The notes under the pieces: generated by a model
Told to the model about the DNA's origin: nothing
What the model saw: only the letters and a program-made list of their open reading frames with translations
Database searches by the model: none
Part shown: positions 55,801 to 62,951 of the stretch, piece after piece
Layout: each line of letters begins with the position of its first letter
Numbering within the stretch: position 1 is the stretch's first letter
Translations under genes and position numbers: made by a program
Assembly: GCA_017429695.1 (NCBI GenBank)
Contig: JAFROK010000042.1
Span: 1 to 64,000 of the forward strand
Direction: 5' to 3'
DNA from: Clostridia bacterium
Lineage (GTDB): Bacteria > Bacillota > Clostridia > Christensenellales > Aristaeellaceae
Length of the DNA: 64,000 nucleotides

Positions 55801-56142
55801 GTGGCGGCGGAGCGGGACGTGGTGCGGGCCATGGACCGGGATATCGCGCCGTTTTCCGTGGACCAGGTATTCAATAAGGACGGCAGTGTGAGCAAGAAGG
55901 CTGACTGGGCTGTGGACGAAGAAACGCTGCAGGGCCTGATGAACGCAGCGGAGGAAAAAGCAGCGGAGCTCTGCGACGGAATCCGGGCGGGCCGGGTGGA
56001 AGCGGCGCCCCGCGGGGACGAAAAGCAGAGCGCCTGCACATACTGCGATTACCGCACGGTATGCCACGCCCGGCCTGAAGATACCCGGCCGCGCAATACC
56101 GGCGTGACCTGGCGCACCCTCGCAAAACCAGCTGAAAACTGA
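52828..56142 (+). CDS. addB: AddB, ATP-dependent helicase/nuclease subunit B
   Basis: 1104 residues, ATG behind AAAGGAG. It has the AddB layout: inactive helicase-like N-terminal part and a C-terminal RecB-type nuclease with GTIDRIDMYE and VVDNKSS (usual VVDYKSG), keeping the Asp and Lys. The 4Fe-4S ligands are C758 (ECPYKHF), C1070, C1073 and C1079. AddB works with AddA in double-strand break processing and Chi recognition. Two oddities: the N-terminal Walker A, normally G-x-x-G-S-G-K-S/T, is GGRNGRIWPE here, and addA, usually directly downstream, is not next to it. Confidence 0.9.
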   Translation: MGKFRIIGGRNGRIWPEVLKTARAARDAGRPVIVYVPEQLTLQTERDLISGLALTGLLNMDVISPKKLRLQVRETAGGSRLRLLDDFGRTMAVQRAMTETSGELAYYRDMNTLPGAVSRVKEALGELLESDVTGEELARYARDNTSGAEQARLGDLARIWAAYDGLTAGRFEDEKTAWTDMVNRLEQHRMWEGAEILVYGFDSVRPDLRELLVHVAPQAGAVSVFLLMDRASVQDGAIYAEQRRSADRLEESLTEEGIHAEREWLQGDRPGQREALAWLDRCLFARDDWPWDGDPAEDITLFAGANPTEETRDIAKTLLAWHREGIAWNRMAVALPGGCGLDAALRARLKLSGIPFFCAEKTAAASHGVCRMLGGALACISDGYRTDTVLSIARSGFASLAEDEARQLENYALAHGIERNMWQAPFLRGEEAGEMEILRQKLVSPVEHLREELKNARNAAESVEAVVRFLEAEDCWQKLQEREEALLQQGMYREAVVDRQVWQMLMSILDQLWALLGDRRATIREMRHLLDTALNSAEIAVLPEEENGVIIGEVGHMLSGEVDALILPGATEGILAVPESGWITDRERETLENATGSEIGLSRQQRSLIRRCDYYRTLTLPKRKLRLTRSLRDENGRVLPEDGLIGIIRRIFPKMEEEGSVLDSGISRPETPLKAMEDAGGFLDTLQAGENVSDEDKAEWEKALVALLHSSRYGGAVGELLRTFRGEGGGQAILPETARRLFMTDQVSISRLERFAECPYKHFMDYGLRPVHSVTFEFENTDAGTFFHAALDRYMRTGASEPGWPALDREKTDRIMDDVIRELTAEWADGPLKEDAIGVWQGENLTRRVRYAAWALTRFAANSDFRTIATEQSFGSPDSPVPPLILRMADGSSAAVRGTIDRIDMYENGEGLWLRVVDNKSSDKKPEPEKMETGEQLQLMIYLQAAAKAYPEARPAGAMFFPVQDKEINTDETDPEKLEDTRLSKVRMKGLVAAERDVVRAMDRDIAPFSVDQVFNKDGSVSKKADWAVDEETLQGLMNAAEEKAAELCDGIRAGRVEAAPRGDEKQSACTYCDYRTVCHARPEDTRPRNTGVTWRTLAKPAEN

Positions 56143-56189
56143 AAAGGGCAGCTGAAAACAGAAAACGAAAAACAGACAACGGACAACAG

Positions 56190-56218
56190 TTGCATGATGC
56201 AGGAAAATAGCGTATAAT
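56190..56218 (+). promoter_or_regulatory. Promoter of the small P-loop protein gene
   Basis: TTGCAT (56190-56195), a 17-base spacer, a perfect TATAAT (56213-56218). A degenerate AAAACTGAAAA/ACAGACAACGGACAAC repeat tract lies just before it. Confidence 0.72.
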
Positions 56219-56255
56219 ACCCGTAAAGAAAAAAACTCAGAGGAGGCGTGTTCCC

Positions 56256-56666
56256 ATGATACAGGTGATTGCAGGCAAGAAGGGCTCCGGAAAGACGAAG
56301 CGGCTGATTGACCTGACCAATACAACTGCCCGGGAAGCGGTTCATGATGTCGTTTTCCTGGATGACGACAATCGTTACATGTTCGACGTGGACCATAAGG
56401 TCCGTTTTATCAACGCCGAAGATTATCATATTCATAATGCCGATATGTTTATCGGTTTCCTGTGCGGTATGCTCTCTTCCAATTTTGATATCGGCACCGT
56501 GTTCATCGATGCTTTCCTGAACCTGTGCCATACTGCGCTGGCGGAGACGGAACCCATGGTGAAAACCCTGGCGGAACTCGGCACCCGGCACGACGTGGAT
56601 TTTGTGCTGAGCCTGAGCGCCGATCCGGACGAACTCCCCGAATTCCTGAAGAAGTACCTGATCTGA
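56256..56666 (+). CDS. Small P-loop protein of unknown function
   Basis: 136 residues, ATG behind AGGAGG. It opens MIQVIAGKKGSGKTKRLIDL, a clean Walker A at residues 7-14 (GKKGSGKT), and has a Walker-B-like strand FDIGTVFIDAF near residue 75. A full ATPase domain is larger, so this may be a minimal nucleotide-binding protein. Cytoplasmic, with no membrane segment. Similar small proteins are known from Clostridia without assigned function. It has its own promoter and a terminator follows. Confidence 0.7.
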   Translation: MIQVIAGKKGSGKTKRLIDLTNTTAREAVHDVVFLDDDNRYMFDVDHKVRFINAEDYHIHNADMFIGFLCGMLSSNFDIGTVFIDAFLNLCHTALAETEPMVKTLAELGTRHDVDFVLSLSADPDELPEFLKKYLI

Positions 56667-56697
56667 CGATCGCTGCGATCATATCATCAAATACCGG

Positions 56698-56726
56698 AGA
56701 GGGCAGCGGAAAGGCTGTCCTCTTTT
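56698..56726 (+). terminator. Terminator between the small P-loop gene and thrC
   Basis: AGAGGGCAGC (56698-56707) pairs with GCTGTCCTCT (56714-56723), one G-U, followed by TTTT. It lies 23 bases before the thrC start, so thrC probably depends on partial readthrough or on a promoter I cannot see. Confidence 0.65.
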
Positions 56727-56748
56727 GGCAGGAAGGATGGAAAAATCC

Positions 56749-58227
56749 ATGTCATTTTTCTCTACCCGCGGCGGCAGCTGCGTAACGGCCAGCCAGGCCA
56801 TCCTGAAGGGGATCGCGCCGGACGGCGGGCTGTATGTGCCGGCCATGTTCCCGCCTGTGAGCCTGGACAAGATCGTCCGCATGGCGGATATGAGCTACCA
56901 GGAGCGCGCGGTGCAGGTGCTGAAGCTGTTCCTGGAGGATTTCAGCATTCCGGAGATTGAAAAGGCGGTGGAAGCCGCCTACGGCCCGGACCGGTTTGAC
57001 GATCCGGCGGTCGCGCCGCTGAAAAAGCTGGACGCGGGTACCTGGGTGATGGAACTGTTCCACGGCCCGACGCTGGCGTTCAAGGATATCGCGCTGCAGC
57101 TTTTGCCCCATCTGCTGAAGATGTCGGCGGAAAAGAACAAGGAAAACCGGGAAGTCTGCATTCTGGTGGCCACCAGCGGCGACACCGGCAAGGCGGCCCT
57201 GGAAGGGTTCCGGGACGTGCCCGGCACCAGCTGCACCGTGTTCTATCCGCTGGACGGCGTCAGCGATGTGCAGAAGCTGCAGATGGTGACCACCGGCGGC
57301 GATAATACCCGGGTGATCGCGGTGCGCGGCAATTTCGACGACGCCCAGACGGGCGTCAAGGAACTGTTCTGCTCGGAGGATTTCGCGGCGAAGATGGCGA
57401 CGCAGGGAAAAGTCCTGAGCTCCGCCAACAGCATTAACCTGGGCCGGCTGGTGCCCCAGGTGGTGTATTACTTCTCCGCTTATGCCGACCTGGTTCACAG
57501 CGCGGAAATCGCCGCGGGGGATCCGGTCAACTTCTGCGTGCCCACCGGCAATTTCGGCGATATCCTGGCCGGGTACTATGCCCGGTGCATGGGCCTGCCG
57601 GTCAATAAGCTGATCTGCGCCAGCAACCGCAACAACGTGCTGACGGACTTCTTCAACAGCGGCATTTATTCCGTCCACCGCACATTCTTCAAGACCCTGA
57701 GCCCAAGCATGGACATCCTGGTATCCTCCAACCTGGAGCGCCTGCTGTATGAAGCGGCGGACCGGGACGGGGAACTGATCAGGGTCTGGATGAACCAGCT
57801 GAAGGAATGCGGCAGCTATTCCGTGGGCGACCAGCGCCGGGAATGGATGTCGGACATGTTCTGGGGCGACTGCGCGGACAATAAGGACACCCTGAACGAA
57901 ATCAGCAACCGCTTCCATCAGGACGGATACCTGATGGATCCGCATACGGCGGTGGCCGGGCATGTGCTCCGGCAGTACCGGACGAAAACGAACGACACCA
58001 CGCCCACCGTGATCGTCGGCACCGCGAACCCGTACAAGTTTGCCGCAGATGTGCTGTCGGCCCTTGGCGGGGAGAAGGCGGAGGATGCCTTTGCGGCCAG
58101 CGAGGAGCTGGAAAAGCGCACCGGCGTGCCCATGCCGGAACAGGTCAAACGCCTGAAGGACCTGCCCGTACGCCATACCACGGAATGCGACCGGGACAAA
58201 ATGGCGGAAGCCGTTCTGGCGGATTAA
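56749..58227 (+). CDS. thrC: Threonine synthase
   Basis: 492 residues from ATG 56749; ATG 56737 is nearly on top of the AGGAAGG site and less likely. The N-terminus MSFFSTRGG and the PLP lysine K112 in GPTLAFKDIALQ are typical, followed by TSGDTGKAALEGF and the glycine-rich PTGNFGDILAGYYA. It converts O-phosphohomoserine to threonine. Length is that of the long (enteric/yeast-like) form. No other threonine genes are next to it. Confidence 0.94.
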   Translation: MSFFSTRGGSCVTASQAILKGIAPDGGLYVPAMFPPVSLDKIVRMADMSYQERAVQVLKLFLEDFSIPEIEKAVEAAYGPDRFDDPAVAPLKKLDAGTWVMELFHGPTLAFKDIALQLLPHLLKMSAEKNKENREVCILVATSGDTGKAALEGFRDVPGTSCTVFYPLDGVSDVQKLQMVTTGGDNTRVIAVRGNFDDAQTGVKELFCSEDFAAKMATQGKVLSSANSINLGRLVPQVVYYFSAYADLVHSAEIAAGDPVNFCVPTGNFGDILAGYYARCMGLPVNKLICASNRNNVLTDFFNSGIYSVHRTFFKTLSPSMDILVSSNLERLLYEAADRDGELIRVWMNQLKECGSYSVGDQRREWMSDMFWGDCADNKDTLNEISNRFHQDGYLMDPHTAVAGHVLRQYRTKTNDTTPTVIVGTANPYKFAADVLSALGGEKAEDAFAASEELEKRTGVPMPEQVKRLKDLPVRHTTECDRDKMAEAVLAD

Positions 58228-58262
58228 GCCTGAACCCCATTTCATAAAAGATTCAGCATCAG

Positions 58263-58292
58263 ATGAACGGACGCAGGTCCGTTCATTTTTTT
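58263..58292 (+). terminator. Terminator after thrC
   Basis: ATGAACGGAC (58263-58272) pairs perfectly with GTCCGTTCAT (58277-58286) around GCAG, followed by a run of T to 58292. Confidence 0.88.
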
Positions 58293-58293
58293 C

Positions 58294-58322
58294 TTTTCAA
58301 ATCCCGCCGGATATGGTAAAAT
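58294..58322 (+). promoter_or_regulatory. Promoter of the peptidase/EF-P operon
   Basis: An extended -10 TGGTAAAAT with TAAAAT at 58317-58322, and a weak TTTTCA (58294-58299) 17 bases upstream. Confidence 0.5.
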
Positions 58323-58371
58323 AACCTTCGGTGTATTCGCAGAGGCAATGCACGGAAAGGCGAAGGTTAAA

Positions 58372-59445
58372 ATGACTGCATCGGAGAAACTGCTGGATCT
58401 GCTTCACCTGGGCCCCCAGTCGGCCGTCGTGATCCACGATCCGTCCAATATGTTCTACCTGACGGAGGGATATTCCGGCGAAGGCCTGGTGTTCATCTCC
58501 GCTGAAAAGCGGGTGATCATCACGGATTTCCGCTACACGGAACAGGCAGAGCGCCAGGCGCCGGGCTTTACGGTTGAAATGACTGACAAGGACCACAAGG
58601 CCGACCAGGTGCTGGCCGCGCTGGTCAAGGCCGGCGGCATCACCGAACTGCGGGCGGAAACGAACTATCTGTCGGTGGACAGTTTCGAAGCCATGCGCGC
58701 CGCGGTGGGCGAGGAAGTATCTTTTGTTCCGCTGGCGGAGGCTCCCCAGAAGCTGCGCCAGATCAAGACGCCCAGCGAGGTGCTGGCCATCCGCAAGGCC
58801 TGCGACATCACCTCCGAGGCCTTCAACGCCATCCTGCCGAAGATCCGGGAGGGCATGACGGAAAAGGAACTGCAGATTGAGCTGGACTTCACCATGTTCC
58901 GCCTGGGCGCGGAAGAGCTGGCATTCAGCACGATCGTCGCTTCCGGCGAAAACGGCAGCCTGCCGCACGCGATCCCTGGTTCCCGGGTGATTAAAAACGG
59001 CGATATGATCACGATGGACTTTGGCGCCAAGGTCGGCCACTACTGCGCGGACATGACGCGGACCGTGGCCCTGGGCAAGCCCAGCGACGAGATGCGCAAG
59101 ATCTACGAAACGGTGCTTCGGGCACAGAGCATGTGTGAGGACGCACTGAGCGCCGGAAAGAACTGCTTCGAGATCGACAAGCTGGCGCGGGACTACATTG
59201 ACGCCCGGGGTTATGCCGGCCGCTTCGGCCACGGCCTGGGCCATTCCGTGGGCATCGATATTCACGAGGAACCCCGCCTGAACACGATCTGCCACGACGT
59301 GCTGAAGGCCGGCATCGTGATCACCGTGGAGCCCGGTATCTACATTCCGGGACTCGGCGGCGTACGGATCGAGAACACCTGCCTGGTAAAGGAAAACGGC
59401 TGCGTGCCGCTGACGACAGCGGACAAACAGCTGATCATCCTGTAA
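58372..59445 (+). CDS. M24-family Xaa-Pro aminopeptidase
   Basis: 357 residues from ATG 58372 with AAGG 7 bases before it; an in-frame ATG at 58348 is an alternative. The creatinase N-terminal domain spans 1 to about 125, followed by the pita-bread domain with metal ligands in DFGAKVGHYCADMTR, GHGLGHSVG, TVEPGIY and GGVRIENT. It removes N-terminal residues before proline. It is followed after 44 bases by efp, a pairing widely seen in Firmicutes; EF-P helps the ribosome at proline runs, so both concern proline-containing proteins. Confidence 0.93.
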   Translation: MTASEKLLDLLHLGPQSAVVIHDPSNMFYLTEGYSGEGLVFISAEKRVIITDFRYTEQAERQAPGFTVEMTDKDHKADQVLAALVKAGGITELRAETNYLSVDSFEAMRAAVGEEVSFVPLAEAPQKLRQIKTPSEVLAIRKACDITSEAFNAILPKIREGMTEKELQIELDFTMFRLGAEELAFSTIVASGENGSLPHAIPGSRVIKNGDMITMDFGAKVGHYCADMTRTVALGKPSDEMRKIYETVLRAQSMCEDALSAGKNCFEIDKLARDYIDARGYAGRFGHGLGHSVGIDIHEEPRLNTICHDVLKAGIVITVEPGIYIPGLGGVRIENTCLVKENGCVPLTTADKQLIIL

Positions 59446-59489
59446 GATAATTCAAAAAGAAAGAAAATAAAAACGGAGGGAAAGAAACC

Positions 59490-60047
59490 ATGATTACAGC
59501 GGGAGATTTCAAAAAAGGCGTAACGATCGAGTGGGACGGCGGCGTATGGAACATTGTTGACTTCCAGCACGTTAAGCCCGGCAAAGGCGCGGCCTTTGTG
59601 CGCACCAAGATCAAGAACGTGATGACCGGCGCCGTGGTGGAGCGCAGCTTCAACCCCACGGATAAAATGCCCAAGGCCATCATCGAGACCAAGGAAATGC
59701 AGTATGTGTACAACGACGGCGACCTGTACTACTTCATGGACGTGGAAAGCTATGAACAGCTGCCGCTGAGCAAGGACCAGGTGGAGGATGCCATCCCCTT
59801 CGTAAAGGAAGGCACCAACGTGACCGTCCGCTTCTTCAAGGGCAGCGCCTTCTCCGTGGAAGCGCCGAACTTCGTCGTCCTCGAGGTCACCGACACCGAG
59901 CCCGGTTTCGCCGGCGACACCGCTTCCAACACTTACAAGCCCGCGACGCTGGAGACCGGCTTCAGCCTGCAGGTGCCGCTGTTCATCAACACCGGCGACA
60001 AGATCCAGATCGACACCCGCTCCGGAGAATATCTGAAGCGCGCTTAA
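59490..60047 (+). CDS. efp: Translation elongation factor P
   Basis: 185 residues, ATG behind GGAGGG. The three-domain EF-P sequence is complete; the loop that reaches the peptidyl centre reads [10 protein letters not shown] with K32 at the tip. It relieves stalling at consecutive prolines. Modification of K32 by EpmA would need genes not seen here; in many Gram-positives the Lys is 5-aminopentanolated or left unmodified. Confidence 0.97.
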   Translation: MITAGDFKKGVTIEWDGGVWNIVDFQHVKPGKGAAFVRTKIKNVMTGAVVERSFNPTDKMPKAIIETKEMQYVYNDGDLYYFMDVESYEQLPLSKDQVEDAIPFVKEGTNVTVRFFKGSAFSVEAPNFVVLEVTDTEPGFAGDTASNTYKPATLETGFSLQVPLFINTGDKIQIDTRSGEYLKRA

Positions 60048-60068
60048 TGTAAACGGAGGAACCGGATA

Positions 60069-60497
60069 ATGAGCAAACTGACAGACCGGATCAGCTATCT
60101 GCAGGGCCTGGCGGAAGGCATGAAGCTGAACGTCGAAAAGGACTCCAACCGCCTGATCATGGAAATCCTGAGCGTGCTGGGTGAAGTGGGCGACGCCTTT
60201 GAAGCGCTGGCCGAATCCCACAGCGAGCTGAGCGACTATGTGGAAAGCATCGACGAAGACCTGGCCGACCTGGAAGCCGACCTCTACGACGATGACGACG
60301 AGGAGCTGGCAGAGGAGGAAGAGGATGAGGACTTCGAAGGAAGCCTCATCGAATACGAATGCCCCCACTGCGGCAAGATGGTCCGGATTGATGCCGACGA
60401 CGTGGACTTCGACGAGGAAGCCCTGTGCCCCGAATGCGGCAAGGAACTGTTTCCTGAGCTGCCGGACGGCGCAGAGGAAGAACCGGACGAGGAATAA
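60069..60497 (+). CDS. CD1247-type zinc-ribbon protein
   Basis: 142 residues, ATG behind GGAGGAA. The N-terminal helical part (LTDRISYLQGLAEGMKL) is that of the CD1247 N-terminal domain family from Clostridia; then comes an acidic run of Asp/Glu (about 75-92) and a zinc ribbon C-P-H-C-G...C-P-E-C-G. Function is unknown. It stands 21 bases after efp in apparently the same transcript, so a link to translation is possible but unproven. A bidirectional terminator follows. Confidence 0.8.
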   Translation: MSKLTDRISYLQGLAEGMKLNVEKDSNRLIMEILSVLGEVGDAFEALAESHSELSDYVESIDEDLADLEADLYDDDDEELAEEEEDEDFEGSLIEYECPHCGKMVRIDADDVDFDEEALCPECGKELFPELPDGAEEEPDEE

Positions 60498-60506
60498 TTC
60501 AGAAGC

Positions 60507-60545
60507 AAACGAAAAAGCGAGGCGAAAAGCCCCGCTTTTTCGTTT
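60507..60545. terminator. Bidirectional terminator between CD1247 and ktrA genes
   Basis: AAACGAAAAAGCG (60507-60519) pairs with CGCTTTTTCGTTT (60533-60545), with an inner GGC/GCC pair and a GAAA-type loop. The A/T arms serve both strands; the flanking genes converge. Confidence 0.88.
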
Positions 60546-60551
60546 ACCTGT

Positions 60552-61199
60552 TTACAGCTTCTTGACTTTGTTGATCACGTCGTAGCTGCCCAGCATGACC
60601 AGGGTGTGCTGGTCGGTGATCGGCTCGTCGATATTCGGCGCGATGCCCAGGTTGTCGCCCTGCCGCAGCGCGATGACGTTGAGCCCGTAGCGGTTGCGCA
60701 GCTCCAGCTGGCGGATGGATTTACCGTACCATGCCGCCGGCGGCGCCATTTCCACAATGCCGAATTCGTCGGACAGCTCGATATACTCCATGACACCAGT
60801 GGAGGTGAGGCCCAGGGACAGCTTATCCGCCATCTCCCGCTCCGGGATGATGACCCGGTCGGCGCCCAGCTTTTCCAGGATTTCCCGGTAGGTGTCGTCG
60901 TGGGCTTTGCACATGATAAACGGCACGCCCAGGGTTTTCAGGTTCATGGTGATCAGCGCGGAGGCAGCAAGGTCGGAACCGACGGCCACAACGGCTACGT
61001 CAAAGATTTCCGCACCCAGCCTCCGCAGCACGTCGATATCCCGTGCGTCTGCGGCAACGGCCCGGGTGACCCGGTCCGCGATCTTGTCGATCAGCGTTTC
61101 GTTGGTATCCACCGCCAGCACTTCTTCGCCGCAGTCGTACAGCTTGACGGCCATCTCGGTGCCGAAACGGCCCAGGCCGATGACGATATAGGATTTCAT
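60552..61199 (-). CDS. ktrA: KtrA/TrkA-type potassium channel regulatory subunit
   Basis: 215 residues. The RCK/TrkA-N Rossmann domain begins MKSYIVIGLGRFGTEMA, with the nucleotide motif G-L-G-R-F-G and an acidic ligand in LAVDTNE; a TrkA-C domain covers about 135-215. It binds ATP/ADP or c-di-AMP in the family and gates the KtrB membrane subunit encoded 19 bases upstream in the operon. Cytoplasmic, bound to the membrane partner. Confidence 0.94.
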   Translation of the reverse strand: MKSYIVIGLGRFGTEMAVKLYDCGEEVLAVDTNETLIDKIADRVTRAVAADARDIDVLRRLGAEIFDVAVVAVGSDLAASALITMNLKTLGVPFIMCKAHDDTYREILEKLGADRVIIPEREMADKLSLGLTSTGVMEYIELSDEFGIVEMAPPAAWYGKSIRQLELRNRYGLNVIALRQGDNLGIAPNIDEPITDQHTLVMLGSYDVINKVKKL

Positions 61200-61218
61200 G
61201 AAGCAGGCACTCCTCTCC

Positions 61219-62595
61219 TCAGCCGATCAGCAGATCGGTGTTTGCATATCTGAATTTCTCCCCGGCGGGTTTTTTCTTCAGGAAGCCGACGCTCAGCGTC
61301 AGCACGCCGACCCGGCCGAAGTACATAAAGACCATGATCAGGATTTTTGCCGGCAGGCTCAGGTTCGGCGTGGCCCCGGCGGTGAGTCCCACCGTTCCGA
61401 TGGCCGACACGGCTTCATACAGGCTGTCCGTGAACCCGATGGGCGAGGTGGCGGCAATGACGACGGCGCCGGCGAAGCTCAGGCCTACCATGGTAATAAA
61501 GATCGTAATGGCATTGAGCACATGGTCGTCCGCAATCGTCCGGTGGAAAACGCTGACGGTATACTTGCCGCGCATCCGGTTCCACAGGAACATCAGCAGC
61601 ACCACAAAGGTAACGGTTTTCAGGCCGCCGGCGGTGGAGCCGGAGGACCCGCCGATGAGCATCAGGAAGATCGAAAGGCCCTTGCTGGCCGGGGTCAGCG
61701 CGCTCTGGTCCAGCCCCGAGAAGCCTGCGGTGCGCAGCGTCATGGACTGGAAAAATGCGGCCAGGATTTTCTCCCCGAAGGAAAGCGGCCCCAGCGTCGC
61801 GGGATTGTCCCACTCCAGCACGCAGGTCAGCACCATGCCGCCCAGCAGCAATACACCGGTGGTAATCAGCACCAGGCGGACATACACGCTCCATGTATGC
61901 GGTGTTTTCCGTTCCCGGAGGATCTCATCCCATACCAGGAAGCCCAGCCCGCCCAGGATGACCAGCGCGCTGAGCGTGAGGCAGACAATCGGGTCGGTAT
62001 GGTATACCGACATGCCGGAATCCGGCCCCAGGATGTCAAATCCCGCGTTGCAGAAAGCGGAAACCGAATGGAAAATGCCCAGCTTCAGCGCCTGGCCCAC
62101 CGGATAATCCGCCATGAACCGGAACGACAGGATCAGCGCGCCGGCGCCTTCCACAATAAAGGCGCGGGTCATCAGGTTTTTCTGGTGGCTGATGACATTG
62201 CTCATGCTGGATGCCCCGATGGCTTCCGCGATTACCATCTGCGACCGCATGCCGATGCGGCGGCGGAGCGTCATATAGGCCAGGGAAGCCGCGGACATGA
62301 AGCCCAGGCCGCCGATTTCAATCATGGTCAGGATCACCACCTGGCCGAAGGCGCTCCACTGGCTGCCGGTATCCCGGAGGATCAGGCCGGTGACGCAGGT
62401 GGCGGAGGTGGCGGTGAACAGGGAAGTCAGAATTCCGGCGGAACGCCCGTCTTTGGAAGCAACCGGGAGGTCCAGCAGCACCGTGCCGAGCAGGATAATC
62501 CCCAGGAAAGCAAAAGCCATCAGCCGGCTGATGCTCATGCGGGGACGCTTTTTCCGCATCTGCTGCGCTCTCCGGACCAGTCTCTCTTCAGACAT
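61219..62595 (-). CDS. ktrB: KtrB/TrkH-type potassium transport membrane subunit
   Basis: 458 residues from ATG 62595, AAGGA 6 bases before it; an ATG at 62601 is possible but overlaps that spacing. The four-fold M-P-M architecture is visible, with selectivity loops ATSATCVTGL, SVSAFCNAGFDI, MTLRTAGFSGLD and EAVSAIGTVGLTAG. Each gives the single conserved Gly of Trk/Ktr filters. It imports potassium, Na-coupled in many members, with KtrA as the regulator. Confidence 0.94.
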   Translation of the reverse strand: MSEERLVRRAQQMRKKRPRMSISRLMAFAFLGIILLGTVLLDLPVASKDGRSAGILTSLFTATSATCVTGLILRDTGSQWSAFGQVVILTMIEIGGLGFMSAASLAYMTLRRRIGMRSQMVIAEAIGASSMSNVISHQKNLMTRAFIVEGAGALILSFRFMADYPVGQALKLGIFHSVSAFCNAGFDILGPDSGMSVYHTDPIVCLTLSALVILGGLGFLVWDEILRERKTPHTWSVYVRLVLITTGVLLLGGMVLTCVLEWDNPATLGPLSFGEKILAAFFQSMTLRTAGFSGLDQSALTPASKGLSIFLMLIGGSSGSTAGGLKTVTFVVLLMFLWNRMRGKYTVSVFHRTIADDHVLNAITIFITMVGLSFAGAVVIAATSPIGFTDSLYEAVSAIGTVGLTAGATPNLSLPAKILIMVFMYFGRVGVLTLSVGFLKKKPAGEKFRYANTDLLIG

Positions 62596-62639
62596 GCGCA
62601 TTCCTTCCGTTCCAGTATATTCTTGCATTCCAGAGAGTG

Positions 62640-62668
62640 AGTATACACCCAACCCCTGCCGGAATCAA
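62640..62668 (-). promoter_or_regulatory. Promoter of the ktrB-ktrA operon
   Basis: On the minus strand: TTGATT (62668-62663), a 17-base spacer, TATACT (62645-62640). The 62596-62951 gap contains this, the divergent promoter at 62818-62846 and the palindrome at 62874-62889; I see no gene or known riboswitch in it. Confidence 0.6.
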
Positions 62669-62817
62669 GCCGGAACAAATCCGGTGTCAAGACCCGTAGG
62701 ATGAATACCGAAAAAAAACAAAAACACTGAAATCGTTACCATCCGCATGCCCCGGTGAAATATGTCGTAAATTCGCCGAAAAGTGACCGGAATGTAACCG
62801 TTGCGGCGCTTTTTGGG

Positions 62818-62846
62818 TTGATTTTTGTGACCGTCCCCTCTATAAT
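62818..62846 (+). promoter_or_regulatory. Promoter of the Cna-B protein gene
   Basis: TTGATT (62818-62823), a 17-base spacer, a perfect TATAAT (62841-62846). A leader of about 100 bases follows. Confidence 0.68.
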
Positions 62847-62873
62847 TACATATGTATAGATATGTCCGTTTAC

Positions 62874-62889
62874 ACGGATCATGATCCGT
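62874..62889 (+). other. Perfect 16-bp palindrome in the Cna-B leader
   Basis: ACGGATCATGATCCGT is fully self-complementary, about 20 bases after the predicted start of transcription. It may be an operator or a leader hairpin. Confidence 0.5.
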
Positions 62890-62951
62890 TCAATATAACG
62901 GGCTCACAGAAAAGACTTTTCGGAAAAAAGACCGAAGGGAGAATCTGAAAC

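Noticed and set aside
52804-56325. Minus-strand open frame of 1173 codons opposite addB
   Set aside because: It exactly shadows addB, has no ribosome-binding site, is Pro/His/Arg-rich as expected for the complement of GC-rich codons, and no domain is visible.
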